A DNA stretch of 64,000 nucleotides from Candidatus Arcticimaribacter forsetii (GCF_910589745.1 NZ_OU342399.1:1787501-1851500), one strand, 5' to 3'; counted from the stretch's first letter, positions 30,999-40,303 are shown. The notes: generated by a model from the letters alone, not told the origin. A program made the numbers and translations.

Positions 30999-33254
30999 TT
31001 ATAAATTATTCAATCTTAAAGAGTGATCGTAAATTTTTGTCAATAGTGTCTCACTCATTTTTCCAAGAGATTGAGACTGTGCATTATTTGTTTGAATTTT
31101 GTTAAATATTACATAAGCGATTTTGTCAAATTCAGTTATTAATTCTTCATCTTGTGGAACTAACAAATCAAAAATTTCCAAAAGCGCATTTAGGTTAAGA
31201 TTCTTTATGCCTGTGGTGCCATTTTCCCAATTAAAAAAAACCTTTCTTGTGTATAAGTAATCAAATAAAGAGTACAAGAAATATGAGTATTCAAGCTTTA
31301 AAGGTCTAATTATCCTACAAAAATTAACACACGTCATTGGATATTTAGCATTATTCAAAATCTTTTCGTTTATGTAGATAACTCTGCCTGTAGATTGATC
31401 TTCAGTTCCTCCACTAATTTCAATAACTATATCACCCTTTTTAAGTTTACATTTTTCAAGTTTTGAAGCTTTCAAATATCTGATTGGTGCTCTTTCCGGC
31501 ATGCCTGTTTTCATATCTGGTAGATCAGTACCTCTTAAACAAATAGTTTTTTCCGTATAATCTCCTTCAATTGTTTCTTTGCCATAATCTCCACCCAAAG
31601 AAACTTCTACAAAATCGTTAATTTTAGCTTTTCTCCAACCAACAGGTATATCATCACTAATTTGATATTTCCCAAACCATTCTTTAAAAACAGTTTGAGC
31701 AATATTCTCCATAACCTTATTCGAATTGAAATTTATTTTACTCCAATTTTGATTTGGGAATTTTTTTGTTAAAACATTTATTATTTCTGTATCTAATTTT
31801 TCAGAATGTTCAGTGTTTTGAATCAAAAATTTACTAAAAACTAACATCTTGTCTTTAAAAAGGATGCTGTCTTCCTCTTCATCTTTGAGACCAACGTATC
31901 GTCCAGGTGTTAGTACATACTTATGCTTTCGAATTTCCTCAATAGAGGTGCTTTTACAATAACCTTTGACGTTCTCATATTTAATGCCTTTTCGCCAATT
32001 ATGATAGGTTAATGTTAATATATTAATTTCTTCATCTGTAAGATCTTTGTGTGCCTTGTTTTTTTGATAGCCCATCTCAGAAGCATCAATGAATAATACC
32101 TCTTTACTATGGTTGGCTTTCTCTCTTCTTAAATACCAAATACAAGCAGGAATCCCCGTGTTGTAGAATAGTTGTTTTGGTAGCGCTACAATACATTCTA
32201 CCAAGTCTTCTTCAACCATGCGTTGTCTTAAATCTCCTTCACCAGAAGTATTAGAACTTAAAGAACCGTTAGACAATACTGTTGCCATAACGCCCTTAGG
32301 CGCTAAGTGATACAGCATGTGCATCATCCAACCATAGTTGGCATTAGCATTTGGAGGTACGCCAAATTTCCAACGGGCATCATCTTGTAGTATATCTATC
32401 CCCCAATCCTTTTGATTAAAAGGTGGGTTGGCTAATATGAAATCTGCTTTTAAGTCTGGGTGCGCATCTTTTAAAAAGGATCCTTCTGTATTCCAAGACA
32501 CAAACTGTGAGTTGATATTACGAATGGCTAAGTTCATCTTAGATAGCTTCCAAGTAGTTTGGTTGCTCTCTTGTCCGTATACAGTAATATCACTAATATT
32601 TCCTTGGTGTTCTGTGACAAACTTCTCACTCATAACAAACATTCCACCAGAACCACAAGCAGGGTCATACACCCTACCTTTATAAGGTTCTATCATTTCT
32701 ACCATTAGCTTCACAATAGCCTTAGGCGTATAGAACTGTCCTCCCTTTTTACCTTCTGCATTGGCAAACTCACCTAAGAAATACTCATACACTCTACCAA
32801 ATAGATCTTTAGACTTTTCATTTTCAGCTTGTAGTTCTGTATTTGATATCAAATCTATTAACTGCCCTAAAGAGGCTTTATCCAAATTGGCCTTTCCGTA
32901 TACCTTAGGCAGTACGTTTTTAAGTTCCTTGTTTTCTTTTTCAATGGCTTCCATAGCTTCATCAATCGTCTCTCCAATAGACGGAAGCTTAGCATTGTTG
33001 TGAATATGTGACCAACGAGCAATCTCTGGAACAAAGAATACATTCTCTGCTAAGTATTCATCTCTATCTTCAGGATCAGAGTACTTATCAGCTTCTAATT
33101 TTTCATATAGTTCATTGAAGGTTTCGGAGATATATTTTATGAATACTAAACCCAACACTACATACTTGTACTCGGCTGCATCTATATTTTTACGCAGCTT
33201 GTCTGCTGCCTTGAACAATTGTTGCTCAAAGGTGGATTTTTTAGTTTCTGACAT
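30999..33254 (-). CDS. hsdM: fused type I methyltransferase and half-specificity subunit (HsdM-HsdS)
   Basis: A 751-residue protein. Residues 1-~470 are a complete HsdM N6-adenine methyltransferase: HsdM_N helical start, S-adenosylmethionine motif DPACGSGG (197-204) and catalytic NPPF (276-279). From about 480 it becomes an HsdS-like half: helix (MENIAQTVFKEWFG), one target-recognition domain (about 535-700, GTTGIKNLNLNALLEI) and a second helix. No separate hsdS lies in the operon. With only one recognition domain per chain, two chains would be needed for a bipartite, symmetric target. The XRE gene is 2 bases upstream. Confidence 0.9.
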   Translation of the reverse strand: MSETKKSTFEQQLFKAADKLRKNIDAAEYKYVVLGLVFIKYISETFNELYEKLEADKYSDPEDRDEYLAENVFFVPEIARWSHIHNNAKLPSIGETIDEAMEAIEKENKELKNVLPKVYGKANLDKASLGQLIDLISNTELQAENEKSKDLFGRVYEYFLGEFANAEGKKGGQFYTPKAIVKLMVEMIEPYKGRVYDPACGSGGMFVMSEKFVTEHQGNISDITVYGQESNQTTWKLSKMNLAIRNINSQFVSWNTEGSFLKDAHPDLKADFILANPPFNQKDWGIDILQDDARWKFGVPPNANANYGWMMHMLYHLAPKGVMATVLSNGSLSSNTSGEGDLRQRMVEEDLVECIVALPKQLFYNTGIPACIWYLRREKANHSKEVLFIDASEMGYQKNKAHKDLTDEEINILTLTYHNWRKGIKYENVKGYCKSTSIEEIRKHKYVLTPGRYVGLKDEEEDSILFKDKMLVFSKFLIQNTEHSEKLDTEIINVLTKKFPNQNWSKINFNSNKVMENIAQTVFKEWFGKYQISDDIPVGWRKAKINDFVEVSLGGDYGKETIEGDYTEKTICLRGTDLPDMKTGMPERAPIRYLKASKLEKCKLKKGDIVIEISGGTEDQSTGRVIYINEKILNNAKYPMTCVNFCRIIRPLKLEYSYFLYSLFDYLYTRKVFFNWENGTTGIKNLNLNALLEIFDLLVPQDEELITEFDKIAYVIFNKIQTNNAQSQSLGKMSETLLTKIYDHSLRLNNL

Positions 33255-33256
33255 TT

Positions 33257-33439
33257 TTATACTATTAAGTCTTTTAAATTAACATCTAAGATTTTTGCAA
33301 TTTGATCTAACACTTCAAGTCTGGGCTGTTGTCGGTTTTGTACATAACTGTTTACGGTATTGAAACTTTTACCAAGTTTATCTGCTAGCCAGATTTGTTT
33401 TATTCCTTTTTCTTCTAAGACCTCTTTAATTCGGTTCAT
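33257..33439 (-). CDS. XRE-family regulator of the restriction operon
   Basis: A 60-residue single-domain helix-turn-helix protein (IKQIWLADKLGKSFNTVNSYVQ, then QPRLEVLDQIAKILDVNLKDLI). It matches the size and position of controller (C) proteins that time expression of restriction-modification genes. The gene is first in the operon, 2 bases before hsdMS, and its promoter contains a palindrome overlapping the -7 box, which points to autoregulation. Confidence 0.88.
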   Translation of the reverse strand: MNRIKEVLEEKGIKQIWLADKLGKSFNTVNSYVQNRQQPRLEVLDQIAKILDVNLKDLIV

Positions 33440-33445
33440 TATTTA

Positions 33446-33491
33446 GAATTTGATTAAAATCAAATCTAATATATTTGTGATAAATACACAA
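33446..33491 (-). promoter_or_regulatory. promoter and overlapping operator of the restriction operon
   Basis: On the minus strand TTG (33491-33489), 20 bases, then TAGATTTG (33468-33461): a good Bacteroidota promoter ending about 21 bases before the XRE start codon. TTTGATT (33449-33455) and AATCAAA (33458-33464) form a perfect 7-bp dyad with 2-base centre, and one arm lies on the -7 box, so a bound dimer would block transcription. 33492-33720 shows nothing else. Confidence 0.6.
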
Positions 33492-33720
33492 TTTTTTGTT
33501 ATGTTTATTACAATATAAAATCAATGTGTGATCTTAACGGACCATTCCAACTTTGTGCCTGCAGTAATTATATAGACTACACAAAACCACATTACATTAA
33601 GAGGGAATAACTTTAAAAACCTGACTTTTTCTTAATAAAAATAACTTTAACTAAGACGACATAAAAACTCCTCCTTGACTTTTAAAAATAATTTGTTTAT
33701 GTTTTTAAAAAATCTAAATT

Positions 33721-34038
33721 ATGATTAGACAAAACGAACACTTTATTTTAATTCCGAAAGGAGCTGGTAAATTCTATAGAGTCCGTAAAAATCAAATATT
33801 TATAAAGACCTACTGGGGTGGCCAGATCGTATATCGTATTCTCAAACAAACTTCTACCAGAACATTTTTCAATGAGGAGGTATACATAGAATTACGAGAT
33901 TTTATAATAGCCTATGCAGAGTTAGAGGGAGTTATACTTGACGAATTTATATTGAACAATTCTTTGCAGCCGATGCAGCAGGATAATGATCAAATTGGTG
34001 TGGTTAGTGATATATGCTCTTTAGAAGATATTTTTTGA
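33721..34038 (+). CDS. hypothetical protein beside the restriction operon
   Basis: A 105-residue protein with no signal peptide or membrane segment. The first half is basic and aromatic (HFILIPKGAGKFYRVRKNQI), the end acidic (VVSDICSLEDIF). No family recognised. It is transcribed divergently from the restriction operon, alone, and followed by a bidirectional terminator. Could be an island cargo or defence accessory gene; there is no direct evidence. Confidence 0.5.
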   Translation: MIRQNEHFILIPKGAGKFYRVRKNQIFIKTYWGGQIVYRILKQTSTRTFFNEEVYIELRDFIIAYAELEGVILDEFILNNSLQPMQQDNDQIGVVSDICSLEDIF

Positions 34039-34128
34039 AAACAATTGAATTGTATTAATAGCGCTAACGAAATCCCTCCTTAATATGTAAACGTTCGATA
34101 TTTCAATAGAGTTGTCTACTAAAACAAT

Positions 34129-34164
34129 AAAACGGTTATACTATTATAGTGTAACCGTTTTTTT
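34129..34164. terminator. bidirectional Rho-independent terminator
   Basis: AAACGGTTA (34129-34139 region) pairs with TAACCGTTT (34152-34160) with a further ACT/AGT extension, flanked by an A run on the left and a T run on the right. It separates the 105-residue gene from the convergent AhpD-like gene. Confidence 0.75.
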
Positions 34165-34166
34165 TA

Positions 34167-34778
34167 TTAAACAAGACTTCTGAAAAAATTGAATATACTT
34201 CTCGATACCTTATATCCACTCCATTCTCTTGCCTTAAAAACAGTATCTAATTCTGTTTTGAAAACATGGTTGGTGTAATTACTAATCGTTTTTACAGAGA
34301 TAGCCAAAATGACATCTAATATATTACCCTCTGTATACCCTAAATTCAGAAACGCTTGAACTTCATTTTCATCAGGCAAACCCCTTTTATTTACCATAGT
34401 GCTTACAAACCCTGATAGGCCTCTTAGTTTATCATCAGAAATTTTTGTGTGATTCCTTATGGATTCTGTCACTTCAAGTGGAACTTTAGATACAGTATCC
34501 GCTAACATACTATGGGCTGCCATACAATAGGAGCAACTATTTTCAGCGCTGATAGTTAGTAATACCACTTCTTGCTCTGTTGAAGTAAAACCACTTTCTA
34601 TTCTAAATTTTTTATATCCGTGCATATAACTATCTAATAATCCAGGTGAGTTAACCATAGCTTGGTACATATTAGGAATCATTCTATTTTCTTTTTTGGT
34701 GAGCATGAGAAGATCCTTTTGCTTGTCATTGGCACCAGATAAATTAACCAATGACATTTTCATCTTATATGAATTCAT
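34167..34778 (-). CDS. carboxymuconolactone decarboxylase / AhpD-like protein
   Basis: A 203-residue helical protein with the AhpD-type redox motif ENSCSYCMAAH (C82, C85, H89), found in alkylhydroperoxidase-like members that reduce peroxides by a cysteine pair. It is therefore more likely a peroxidase-type protein than a ring-lactone decarboxylase. A dyad TTACTT/AAGTAA at 34813-34829 lies about 35 bases upstream and could be an operator; no dedicated regulator gene is adjacent. Confidence 0.8.
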   Translation of the reverse strand: MNSYKMKMSLVNLSGANDKQKDLLMLTKKENRMIPNMYQAMVNSPGLLDSYMHGYKKFRIESGFTSTEQEVVLLTISAENSCSYCMAAHSMLADTVSKVPLEVTESIRNHTKISDDKLRGLSGFVSTMVNKRGLPDENEVQAFLNLGYTEGNILDVILAISVKTISNYTNHVFKTELDTVFKAREWSGYKVSRSIFNFFRSLV

Positions 34779-34943
34779 AATAATTAAAGTTTTTATAATT
34801 TCTTTTGTAAATTTACTTCCTTTAAGTAACTAAAACAATAAGTCTCCATGAAGAACCTTAATAACCCAGAAGAAACAAATGATGATAATCAGATAGTTAG
34901 AATTAAAAATAAATTAAAAATAATTTTTAATCATGATCTAAAC

Positions 34944-35393
34944 TTACCTATAGAGACGAGTATACATCCAAAATGCAGACAAAACAAAAAAGACTAATGA
35001 AAGACCAAAAAAGATGTTTAAAAAGTACAAAGGACTATTAGTAGTTGCTTTATGAAGACGTTCCATTTTTTCAAGAACGAAAGGTAATTTTTCTTTTCTT
35101 ACAATTGCCATGCCTGTTTTACTATTGTAATTCCCATCTTTAAAATATAAAATGTCGCCTTCAATCTTTTTTACTTTTACGCCCATTCTCAATAGCGGGC
35201 TTAATTCACCACCTGTTAAATTAGGCGTTAATTGTTGCTCTGTAACTACTGTGGTTTTTAAAAAACTAGTCTCTCTAAAAATCATGATGACCCCACTAAC
35301 AGCATACATCATCATAATCCCTGATAAGAAATATCCTAAATACCTATGAATTACTCTAACTTGAAATGAAAATGGGGTTTTGCGTTTTATCAT
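34944..35393 (-). CDS. PepSY-associated membrane protein
   Basis: A 149-residue protein with two membrane segments, an N-terminal one (YLGYFLSGIMMMYAVSGVIMIF) and a C-terminal one (LYFLNIFFGLSLVFFVLSAFW), and a small periplasmic PepSY-like part between. The HRYLGY start is typical of PepSY-TM proteins, which often accompany iron or copper handling. ATG 35393 (MIKRKTPFSF) is preferred to the start at 35456. Specific role unknown. Confidence 0.75.
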   Translation of the reverse strand: MIKRKTPFSFQVRVIHRYLGYFLSGIMMMYAVSGVIMIFRETSFLKTTVVTEQQLTPNLTGGELSPLLRMGVKVKKIEGDILYFKDGNYNSKTGMAIVRKEKLPFVLEKMERLHKATTNSPLYFLNIFFGLSLVFFVLSAFWMYTRLYR

Positions 35394-35495
35394 AATATTA
35401 GGTTTAATTTTGAAGTTGGACTTCAATTTTACAACATGGTTTATTTCTTGACTCAAATTATTTCAAAACCCTATATCAGAACAATGAAGCGTATT

Positions 35496-36476
35496 CTATT
35501 TCCTCCTATAAGCAGTATCAATTACTATATGACCATTAGCCACTCTGCTCACACAAGCACATAATTTATTGTTTTCTCCTTTTTCAGATTCGCTAAAAAA
35601 GAAGTCACGGTGGTCAATATCCCCAGAATACTCAAGTACATCAACTTGACATAAACCACATTCTCCTTTTTTACAATCGTACATTACCTCTACATGGGCC
35701 TCTTCGAGGGCTTGTAACATTGTTTTGTTCTTTTTCACCTCGATTTGCAAATCAAATCTTGGAATTTTTAGCAAGAAATCTTGTGGGGCAAATAGACCCG
35801 AAGCACCAAATGTTTCGAAACGCAAATTGGAATTTTCAAAAGGTCCTTCTTCCCATGTTTTGCGAACGGCATTCATCAACCTAATTGGACCGCAAAGATA
35901 TATTTGGGTCTTTTCATTACACAGGTCTATGACCTTCGAGACATTGTAAGATCCATTAACATTACTAAAGTTTAAAGTAATTTGTTTACCTAACATTTTT
36001 TGTAATCGGCTGATATAAGGCATTTCATAATCTGCACTCCCTAAGTATAGCATGCGTACATTCTTGTTTCCTTTTGCTATCAATTGCTCAGCCATCCCTA
36101 GAATAGGAGTTATTCCAATTCCTCCTGCTATTAGAAGGTAGTCTGAGGAATTAAAGCTTAGTTCAAAGTGGTTACTTGGTTGTGAAATTTGTAATCTACT
36201 TCCTTCTTTTAAACTCCACATATAGGCAGATCCTCCACGACTTTCGGACAATCGCTTAACTGCAATGGTATAAGGTGAATTTGGTTCATACTGCCCAACC
36301 AAGGAATAGCTCCTCACTTCTGGGACATCATTGATCAAAACAGAAATATCTATATGAGATCCCACGGTAAAAACTGCTGTTCCATGTTCTGGTATTAGTT
36401 GGATTTCCATTACATTTTCTGCAACTTTTTCCATTTTGCCAACCACGGCATTTTCCCAAGTATTCCTATATCGCAT
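35496..36476 (-). CDS. phthalate-dioxygenase-reductase-type ferredoxin reductase (VanB-like)
   Basis: A 326-residue electron-transfer protein. It has an FMN/FAD-binding barrel (EVRSYSLVGQ), a nucleotide-binding domain (LLIAGGIGITPILGMAEQL, LCGPIRLMNAV) and a C-terminal plant-type 2Fe-2S domain with C-x4-C-x2-C (YDCKKGECGLCQVDV) and a distant cysteine (KLCACVS). It passes electrons from NAD(P)H to the Rieske oxygenase encoded 2 bases upstream. The gene pair corresponds in layout to vanA-vanB. Confidence 0.92.
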   Translation of the reverse strand: MRYRNTWENAVVGKMEKVAENVMEIQLIPEHGTAVFTVGSHIDISVLINDVPEVRSYSLVGQYEPNSPYTIAVKRLSESRGGSAYMWSLKEGSRLQISQPSNHFELSFNSSDYLLIAGGIGITPILGMAEQLIAKGNKNVRMLYLGSADYEMPYISRLQKMLGKQITLNFSNVNGSYNVSKVIDLCNEKTQIYLCGPIRLMNAVRKTWEEGPFENSNLRFETFGASGLFAPQDFLLKIPRFDLQIEVKKNKTMLQALEEAHVEVMYDCKKGECGLCQVDVLEYSGDIDHRDFFFSESEKGENNKLCACVSRVANGHIVIDTAYRRK

Positions 36477-36478
36477 TA

Positions 36479-37531
36479 CTATTTGTTTTCTTCTGCAACT
36501 ATTCTATCGGTGATTCTTCTGGCCCACATGGCTCCTGCATCAATATTCAGATTATAAAATTCCCGATTAGGGTTGGCATTAATTGCTTTTTGTTGTGCTT
36601 CTAATATTTCTTCATCTTGTGCAAAAATTCGGGCCACTCCGTTTTTGAGTTCAGTGGTATTGCTCTGATCTTTGAGGTTGTAATTTCTGCTGAATGCCCA
36701 AAAGTAAAGACAAGTTTGATTTGTGGAAGGTGTAATGGTATTTAAAACATATCCATTTACTCCTTGAGAACGATTGCCCTCTGGCGCACCTGTTCCAGCA
36801 ATGGCAACCCCAACATCAATATTAACGGTACATGGAGCTTCAAACTTGATGATCTGCCAACGATCAACATCACCGTTGTGTTTAAAAACTTTATTTAATT
36901 GCCCCTTCCAAAAAGGTGGGGGCTGAATCCCCTTCATCCACCTGGTAACAGTTGCCGTTTTTTCATCGTAGTGAACATCGAAAGGCGCTTCTGCCACATT
37001 TCGGTCACCAATACTTTCTGAGTGTACAAAGGTTTCATGGGTTAGATCCATCAAATTGTCTACCACCAATCTATAATTACAATGTACTTTTATCATTTGC
37101 CCGTCCCCCGCCCATTCTGGGTCATCATTCCAATGCATATTAGGAATCAATTTCTCGTCAGCTAAAGCAGGATTTCCCATCCACACCCAAATAAACCGAT
37201 ACTTTTGAATTACTGGATATGAACGTACACATGCCGACGGATTAATAGTTTCTTGAGAGGGCATATAAGAACATCTTCCGTCACTTTTATACTCTAATCC
37301 GTGATAACCACATACTACAGTGTCACCGCTCAAACTACCCTTTGATAAAGGTAACAATCGGTGCCAACATGCATCTTCTAGCACTACAGGAGTACCATCT
37401 TTTTTACGATATAAAACTAAAGGTTTGTTACAGATGGTTCTAGGCAGCAAATCATTTTTTAATTCCACATCCCAAGCAGCGGCATACCATGCATTCATTG
37501 GGAAGGATTCATTCATTGTAAAACTTTGCAT
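36479..37531 (-). CDS. Rieske non-haem iron oxygenase (VanA-like)
   Basis: A 350-residue oxygenase. The Rieske cluster ligands are C55, H57, C74 and H77 (ACWHRLLPLSKG, VVCGYHGLEY) and the mononuclear iron site is D162-x2-H165-x4-H170 (MDLTHETFVH). The start LNAWY/MNAWYAAAWDVEL is characteristic of vanillate O-demethylase-type enzymes, which demethylate or hydroxylate aromatic or N-methylated substrates. The substrate here is not known. It is first in a two-gene operon with its reductase and divergent from the thiolase operon. Confidence 0.92.
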   Translation of the reverse strand: MQSFTMNESFPMNAWYAAAWDVELKNDLLPRTICNKPLVLYRKKDGTPVVLEDACWHRLLPLSKGSLSGDTVVCGYHGLEYKSDGRCSYMPSQETINPSACVRSYPVIQKYRFIWVWMGNPALADEKLIPNMHWNDDPEWAGDGQMIKVHCNYRLVVDNLMDLTHETFVHSESIGDRNVAEAPFDVHYDEKTATVTRWMKGIQPPPFWKGQLNKVFKHNGDVDRWQIIKFEAPCTVNIDVGVAIAGTGAPEGNRSQGVNGYVLNTITPSTNQTCLYFWAFSRNYNLKDQSNTTELKNGVARIFAQDEEILEAQQKAINANPNREFYNLNIDAGAMWARRITDRIVAEENK

Positions 37532-37737
37532 TTGTGAGGGTTTCTATATTCAACACTTATTATGAATGTAATTTTAGTATTTTTTAATTAATTAACAATT
37601 ATAAAGTTGATTTTGAATATCTTTAACTTGTTTATGAATAAAAATTTAAACAACTATTTATCACCTTTGTTAATTAAGACTTAAAAAAACAAATTCAAGA
37701 ATAAATCTGTTAATAATTTAATCTACAAATTACTAAA

Positions 37738-38928
37738 ATGAAAAACGCTGTTTATATTTTATCTTCAACCCGAACACCAATAGGAGCTTATTCTGGAGAG
37801 CTTTCGACTGTTTCTGCAACAGAATTAGGTGCTGTAGCAATAAAAGATGCTGTGGAAAAAGCAACTATTAAAAGTGATCAAGTTGAATCCATAGTAATGG
37901 GGAATGTTTTGTCTGCTAATTTAGGCCAAGCTCCTGCTAGACAAGCATCAATGCTAGCAGGCTTGCCAGAAAAAACGTGCGCAACCACCGTCAATAAAGT
38001 TTGTGCTTCAGGAATGAAAGCTGTAAGTATGGTATTTAATGATATTAAGTTAAACAACTATGAAATAGGCGTTGCCGGAGGTATGGAAAACATGAGTCAA
38101 GTTCCACATTATCTACCTAATTCGAGAATAGGTTTGGGCTTTGGCCATGGTCGCCTTGTGGACGGTATGCTAAAAGACGGCTTAACCGATGTATATAATC
38201 AGACTTCAATGGGGGTTTCTGGTGATAAAACAGCTGAAAAATATAATATCAGTAGAGAAGAACAGGACAAATATGCAATACAGTCTTATGTTAAGAGTAC
38301 CAATGCGTGGCAAAATGGTCTTTTTGAAAATGAAATTTCTGAGGTTAGTGTAACACAAAGAAGAGGAGAGCCTATCGTTATTACTGAAGATGAAACATAC
38401 AAAAAGGCTAATTTTGATAAAATGAAAAAATTAAGACCTGCATTTTCAGAAAAAGGGACGGTTACTGCTGCAAATGCTAGTCCCCTAAATGACGGAGCAA
38501 GTGCTTTAGTTATTGCCGGAGAATCTTTTGTTAAAAACAATGATTTAATCCCTGAAGCTGAAATAATAGCATATGCTGAAGCAGAACAAGATCCTACATT
38601 TTTTACAACAACCCCTATATTGGCCACAAAAAAAGTTTTAGAAAAAGCTAATTTAAAACTTTCAAATATTGACTTTTTTGAGATTAATGAAGCATTTTCT
38701 GTTGTACCAATTGTCTATATGAAAACTTTAAATATAGCTGATGAAAAAGTAAATGCTTTTGGAGGTGCTGTTTCTTTAGGACATCCTTTGGGAAATTCTG
38801 GTAGCAGAATATTAGTAACTTTATTGAACGTATTAAAAACAAAAAATGCCCAATATGGTTTAGCTGCTATTTGCAATGGTGGAGGTGGTGCCAGTGCAAT
38901 GATAATTAAAAACTTAAGTCATGAATAA
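37738..38928 (+). CDS. thiolase (acetyl-CoA C-acyltransferase)
   Basis: A 396-residue thiolase. The nucleophilic cysteine is in NKVCASGMKA, the second catalytic pair in INEAFSVV and GHPLGNSG, and the C-terminal cysteine in ICNGGGGASA. It would either cleave a 3-oxoacyl-CoA or condense acetyl-CoA. Followed by CoA-transferase subunits with an 8-base overlap, it probably performs the last step of the degradation route: 3-oxoacid activated to its CoA ester, then thiolysis. Confidence 0.93.
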   Translation: MKNAVYILSSTRTPIGAYSGELSTVSATELGAVAIKDAVEKATIKSDQVESIVMGNVLSANLGQAPARQASMLAGLPEKTCATTVNKVCASGMKAVSMVFNDIKLNNYEIGVAGGMENMSQVPHYLPNSRIGLGFGHGRLVDGMLKDGLTDVYNQTSMGVSGDKTAEKYNISREEQDKYAIQSYVKSTNAWQNGLFENEISEVSVTQRRGEPIVITEDETYKKANFDKMKKLRPAFSEKGTVTAANASPLNDGASALVIAGESFVKNNDLIPEAEIIAYAEAEQDPTFFTTTPILATKKVLEKANLKLSNIDFFEINEAFSVVPIVYMKTLNIADEKVNAFGGAVSLGHPLGNSGSRILVTLLNVLKTKNAQYGLAAICNGGGGASAMIIKNLSHE

Positions 38929-39619
38929 AAAAGTAAAAAATGCATCTGTAGCCCTAGAGGGAGTAACCCACAATATGACACTTATGCTTGGTGGGTTTGG
39001 GTTATGCGGAATACCTGAAAATGCTATTTCAGAACTAGTAAACAAAGAAATTGGGGGACTTACGTGTATATCAAATAATGCTGGAGTTGATGATTTTGGG
39101 CTGGGTTTGCTTCTAAAAAAACACCAAATAAAAAAAATGATTGCTTCCTATGTAGGTGAAAATAATGAATTTGAAAGACAAATGCTTTCGGGTGAATTGG
39201 AAGTAGATTTAATTCCTCAAGGAACCTTAGCTGAATTATGCAGAGCAGCACAATCAGGGTTTCCAGCGATTTTTACCCCAGCTGGATATGGAACAGAAAT
39301 TGCTGAAGGAAAAGAAGTCAGAGAATTTGATGGGAAAATGTATGTTCTAGAACATGCTTTTAAAGCAGACTTTGCCTTTGTTAAGGCATGGAAAGGCGAC
39401 AGTGCCGGCAATTTGATTTTTAAGGGAACTGCGAAGAATTTCAATTTTAATATGTGCGGTGCAGCCAACATTACAGTAGCAGAGGTAGAAGAATTAGTCC
39501 CGCTGGGAGAATTACATCCAAATGAAATACATGTTCCTGGAATTTTTGTCCAACGTATTTTTCAAGGAACCGATTATGAAAAAAGAATTGAACAACGCAC
39601 GACAAGAAAAAAAGAATAG
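38921..39619 (+). CDS. 3-oxoacid CoA-transferase subunit A
   Basis: A 232-residue alpha subunit of a two-subunit CoA transferase (ScoA/AtoD/PcaI group), with LMLGGFGLCGIPENAI near the N-terminus, CISNNAGVDDFGLG, and EHAFKADFAFVKAWKGDSAGN. The gene overlaps the thiolase gene by 8 bases and is 2 bases before subunit B. Activates a 3-oxoacid with succinyl-CoA or acetyl-CoA; the substrate cannot be told from sequence. Confidence 0.92.
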   Translation: MNKKVKNASVALEGVTHNMTLMLGGFGLCGIPENAISELVNKEIGGLTCISNNAGVDDFGLGLLLKKHQIKKMIASYVGENNEFERQMLSGELEVDLIPQGTLAELCRAAQSGFPAIFTPAGYGTEIAEGKEVREFDGKMYVLEHAFKADFAFVKAWKGDSAGNLIFKGTAKNFNFNMCGAANITVAEVEELVPLGELHPNEIHVPGIFVQRIFQGTDYEKRIEQRTTRKKE

Positions 39620-39621
39620 AT

Positions 39622-40275
39622 ATGTTAGATAAAACAAGTATTGCAAAGCGTATTGCCCAGGAAATAAAAAACGGGTTTTATGTAAATTTAGGCATAGGGA
39701 TTCCGACTTTAGTTGCTAATTATATCAGGGAAGATATCGAAGTAGAATTCCAGAGCGAAAATGGAGTTTTAGGCATGGGTCCTTTTCCCTTTGAAGGAGA
39801 AGAAGATGCAGATATTATAAATGCAGGAAAACAGACTATTACTGCATTGCCTGGAGCCAGTTTTTTTGATTCAGCATTAAGCTTTTCAATGATTCGAGGT
39901 AAACATGTAGACTTAACCATTCTTGGGGCGATGGAAGTTGCTGAAAATGGAGATATCGCCAATTGGAAAATACCCGGTAAAATGGTAAAAGGTATGGGTG
40001 GTGCAATGGATTTAGTTGCGAGTGCTGAAAATATTATTGTAGCAATGATGCACACCAATAAAGCGGGGGAATCAAAGCTTTTGAAAAAATGTTCATTACC
40101 CCTTACGGGTGTTGGTTGTGTAAAAAAAATTGTTACAAACCTCGCCTTTTTAGAAATTGTAGAGGGAGGGTTTAAGCTGGTTGAAAGAGCACCAGGCGTG
40201 AGCGTTGAAACTATCAGAAAAGCTACAGAAGGGAATCTCATTATTACGGGGGAGGTTCCAGAAATGAAAATTTAA
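39622..40275 (+). CDS. 3-oxoacid CoA-transferase subunit B
   Basis: A 217-residue beta subunit. The catalytic glutamate lies in QSENGVLGMGP; VNLGIGIPTLVANY and the VKGMGGAMDLVA block are typical. It forms the active CoA transferase with the product of the preceding gene. Confidence 0.93.
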   Translation: MLDKTSIAKRIAQEIKNGFYVNLGIGIPTLVANYIREDIEVEFQSENGVLGMGPFPFEGEEDADIINAGKQTITALPGASFFDSALSFSMIRGKHVDLTILGAMEVAENGDIANWKIPGKMVKGMGGAMDLVASAENIIVAMMHTNKAGESKLLKKCSLPLTGVGCVKKIVTNLAFLEIVEGGFKLVERAPGVSVETIRKATEGNLIITGEVPEMKI

Positions 40276-40303
40276 GAATAACTTTGTTTAAAACACAACA
40301 CAT

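Noticed and set aside
34167-34778. PcaC-type carboxymuconolactone decarboxylase completing a beta-ketoadipate pathway
   Set aside because: The CxxC-x3-H redox motif points to the AhpD-like branch, and no protocatechuate dioxygenase or cycloisomerase is present.
34848-34997. A 49-codon plus-strand frame divergent from the AhpD-like gene
   Set aside because: It runs into the 3' end of the convergent PepSY gene, has no recognisable domain and is very A/T-rich; probably chance.
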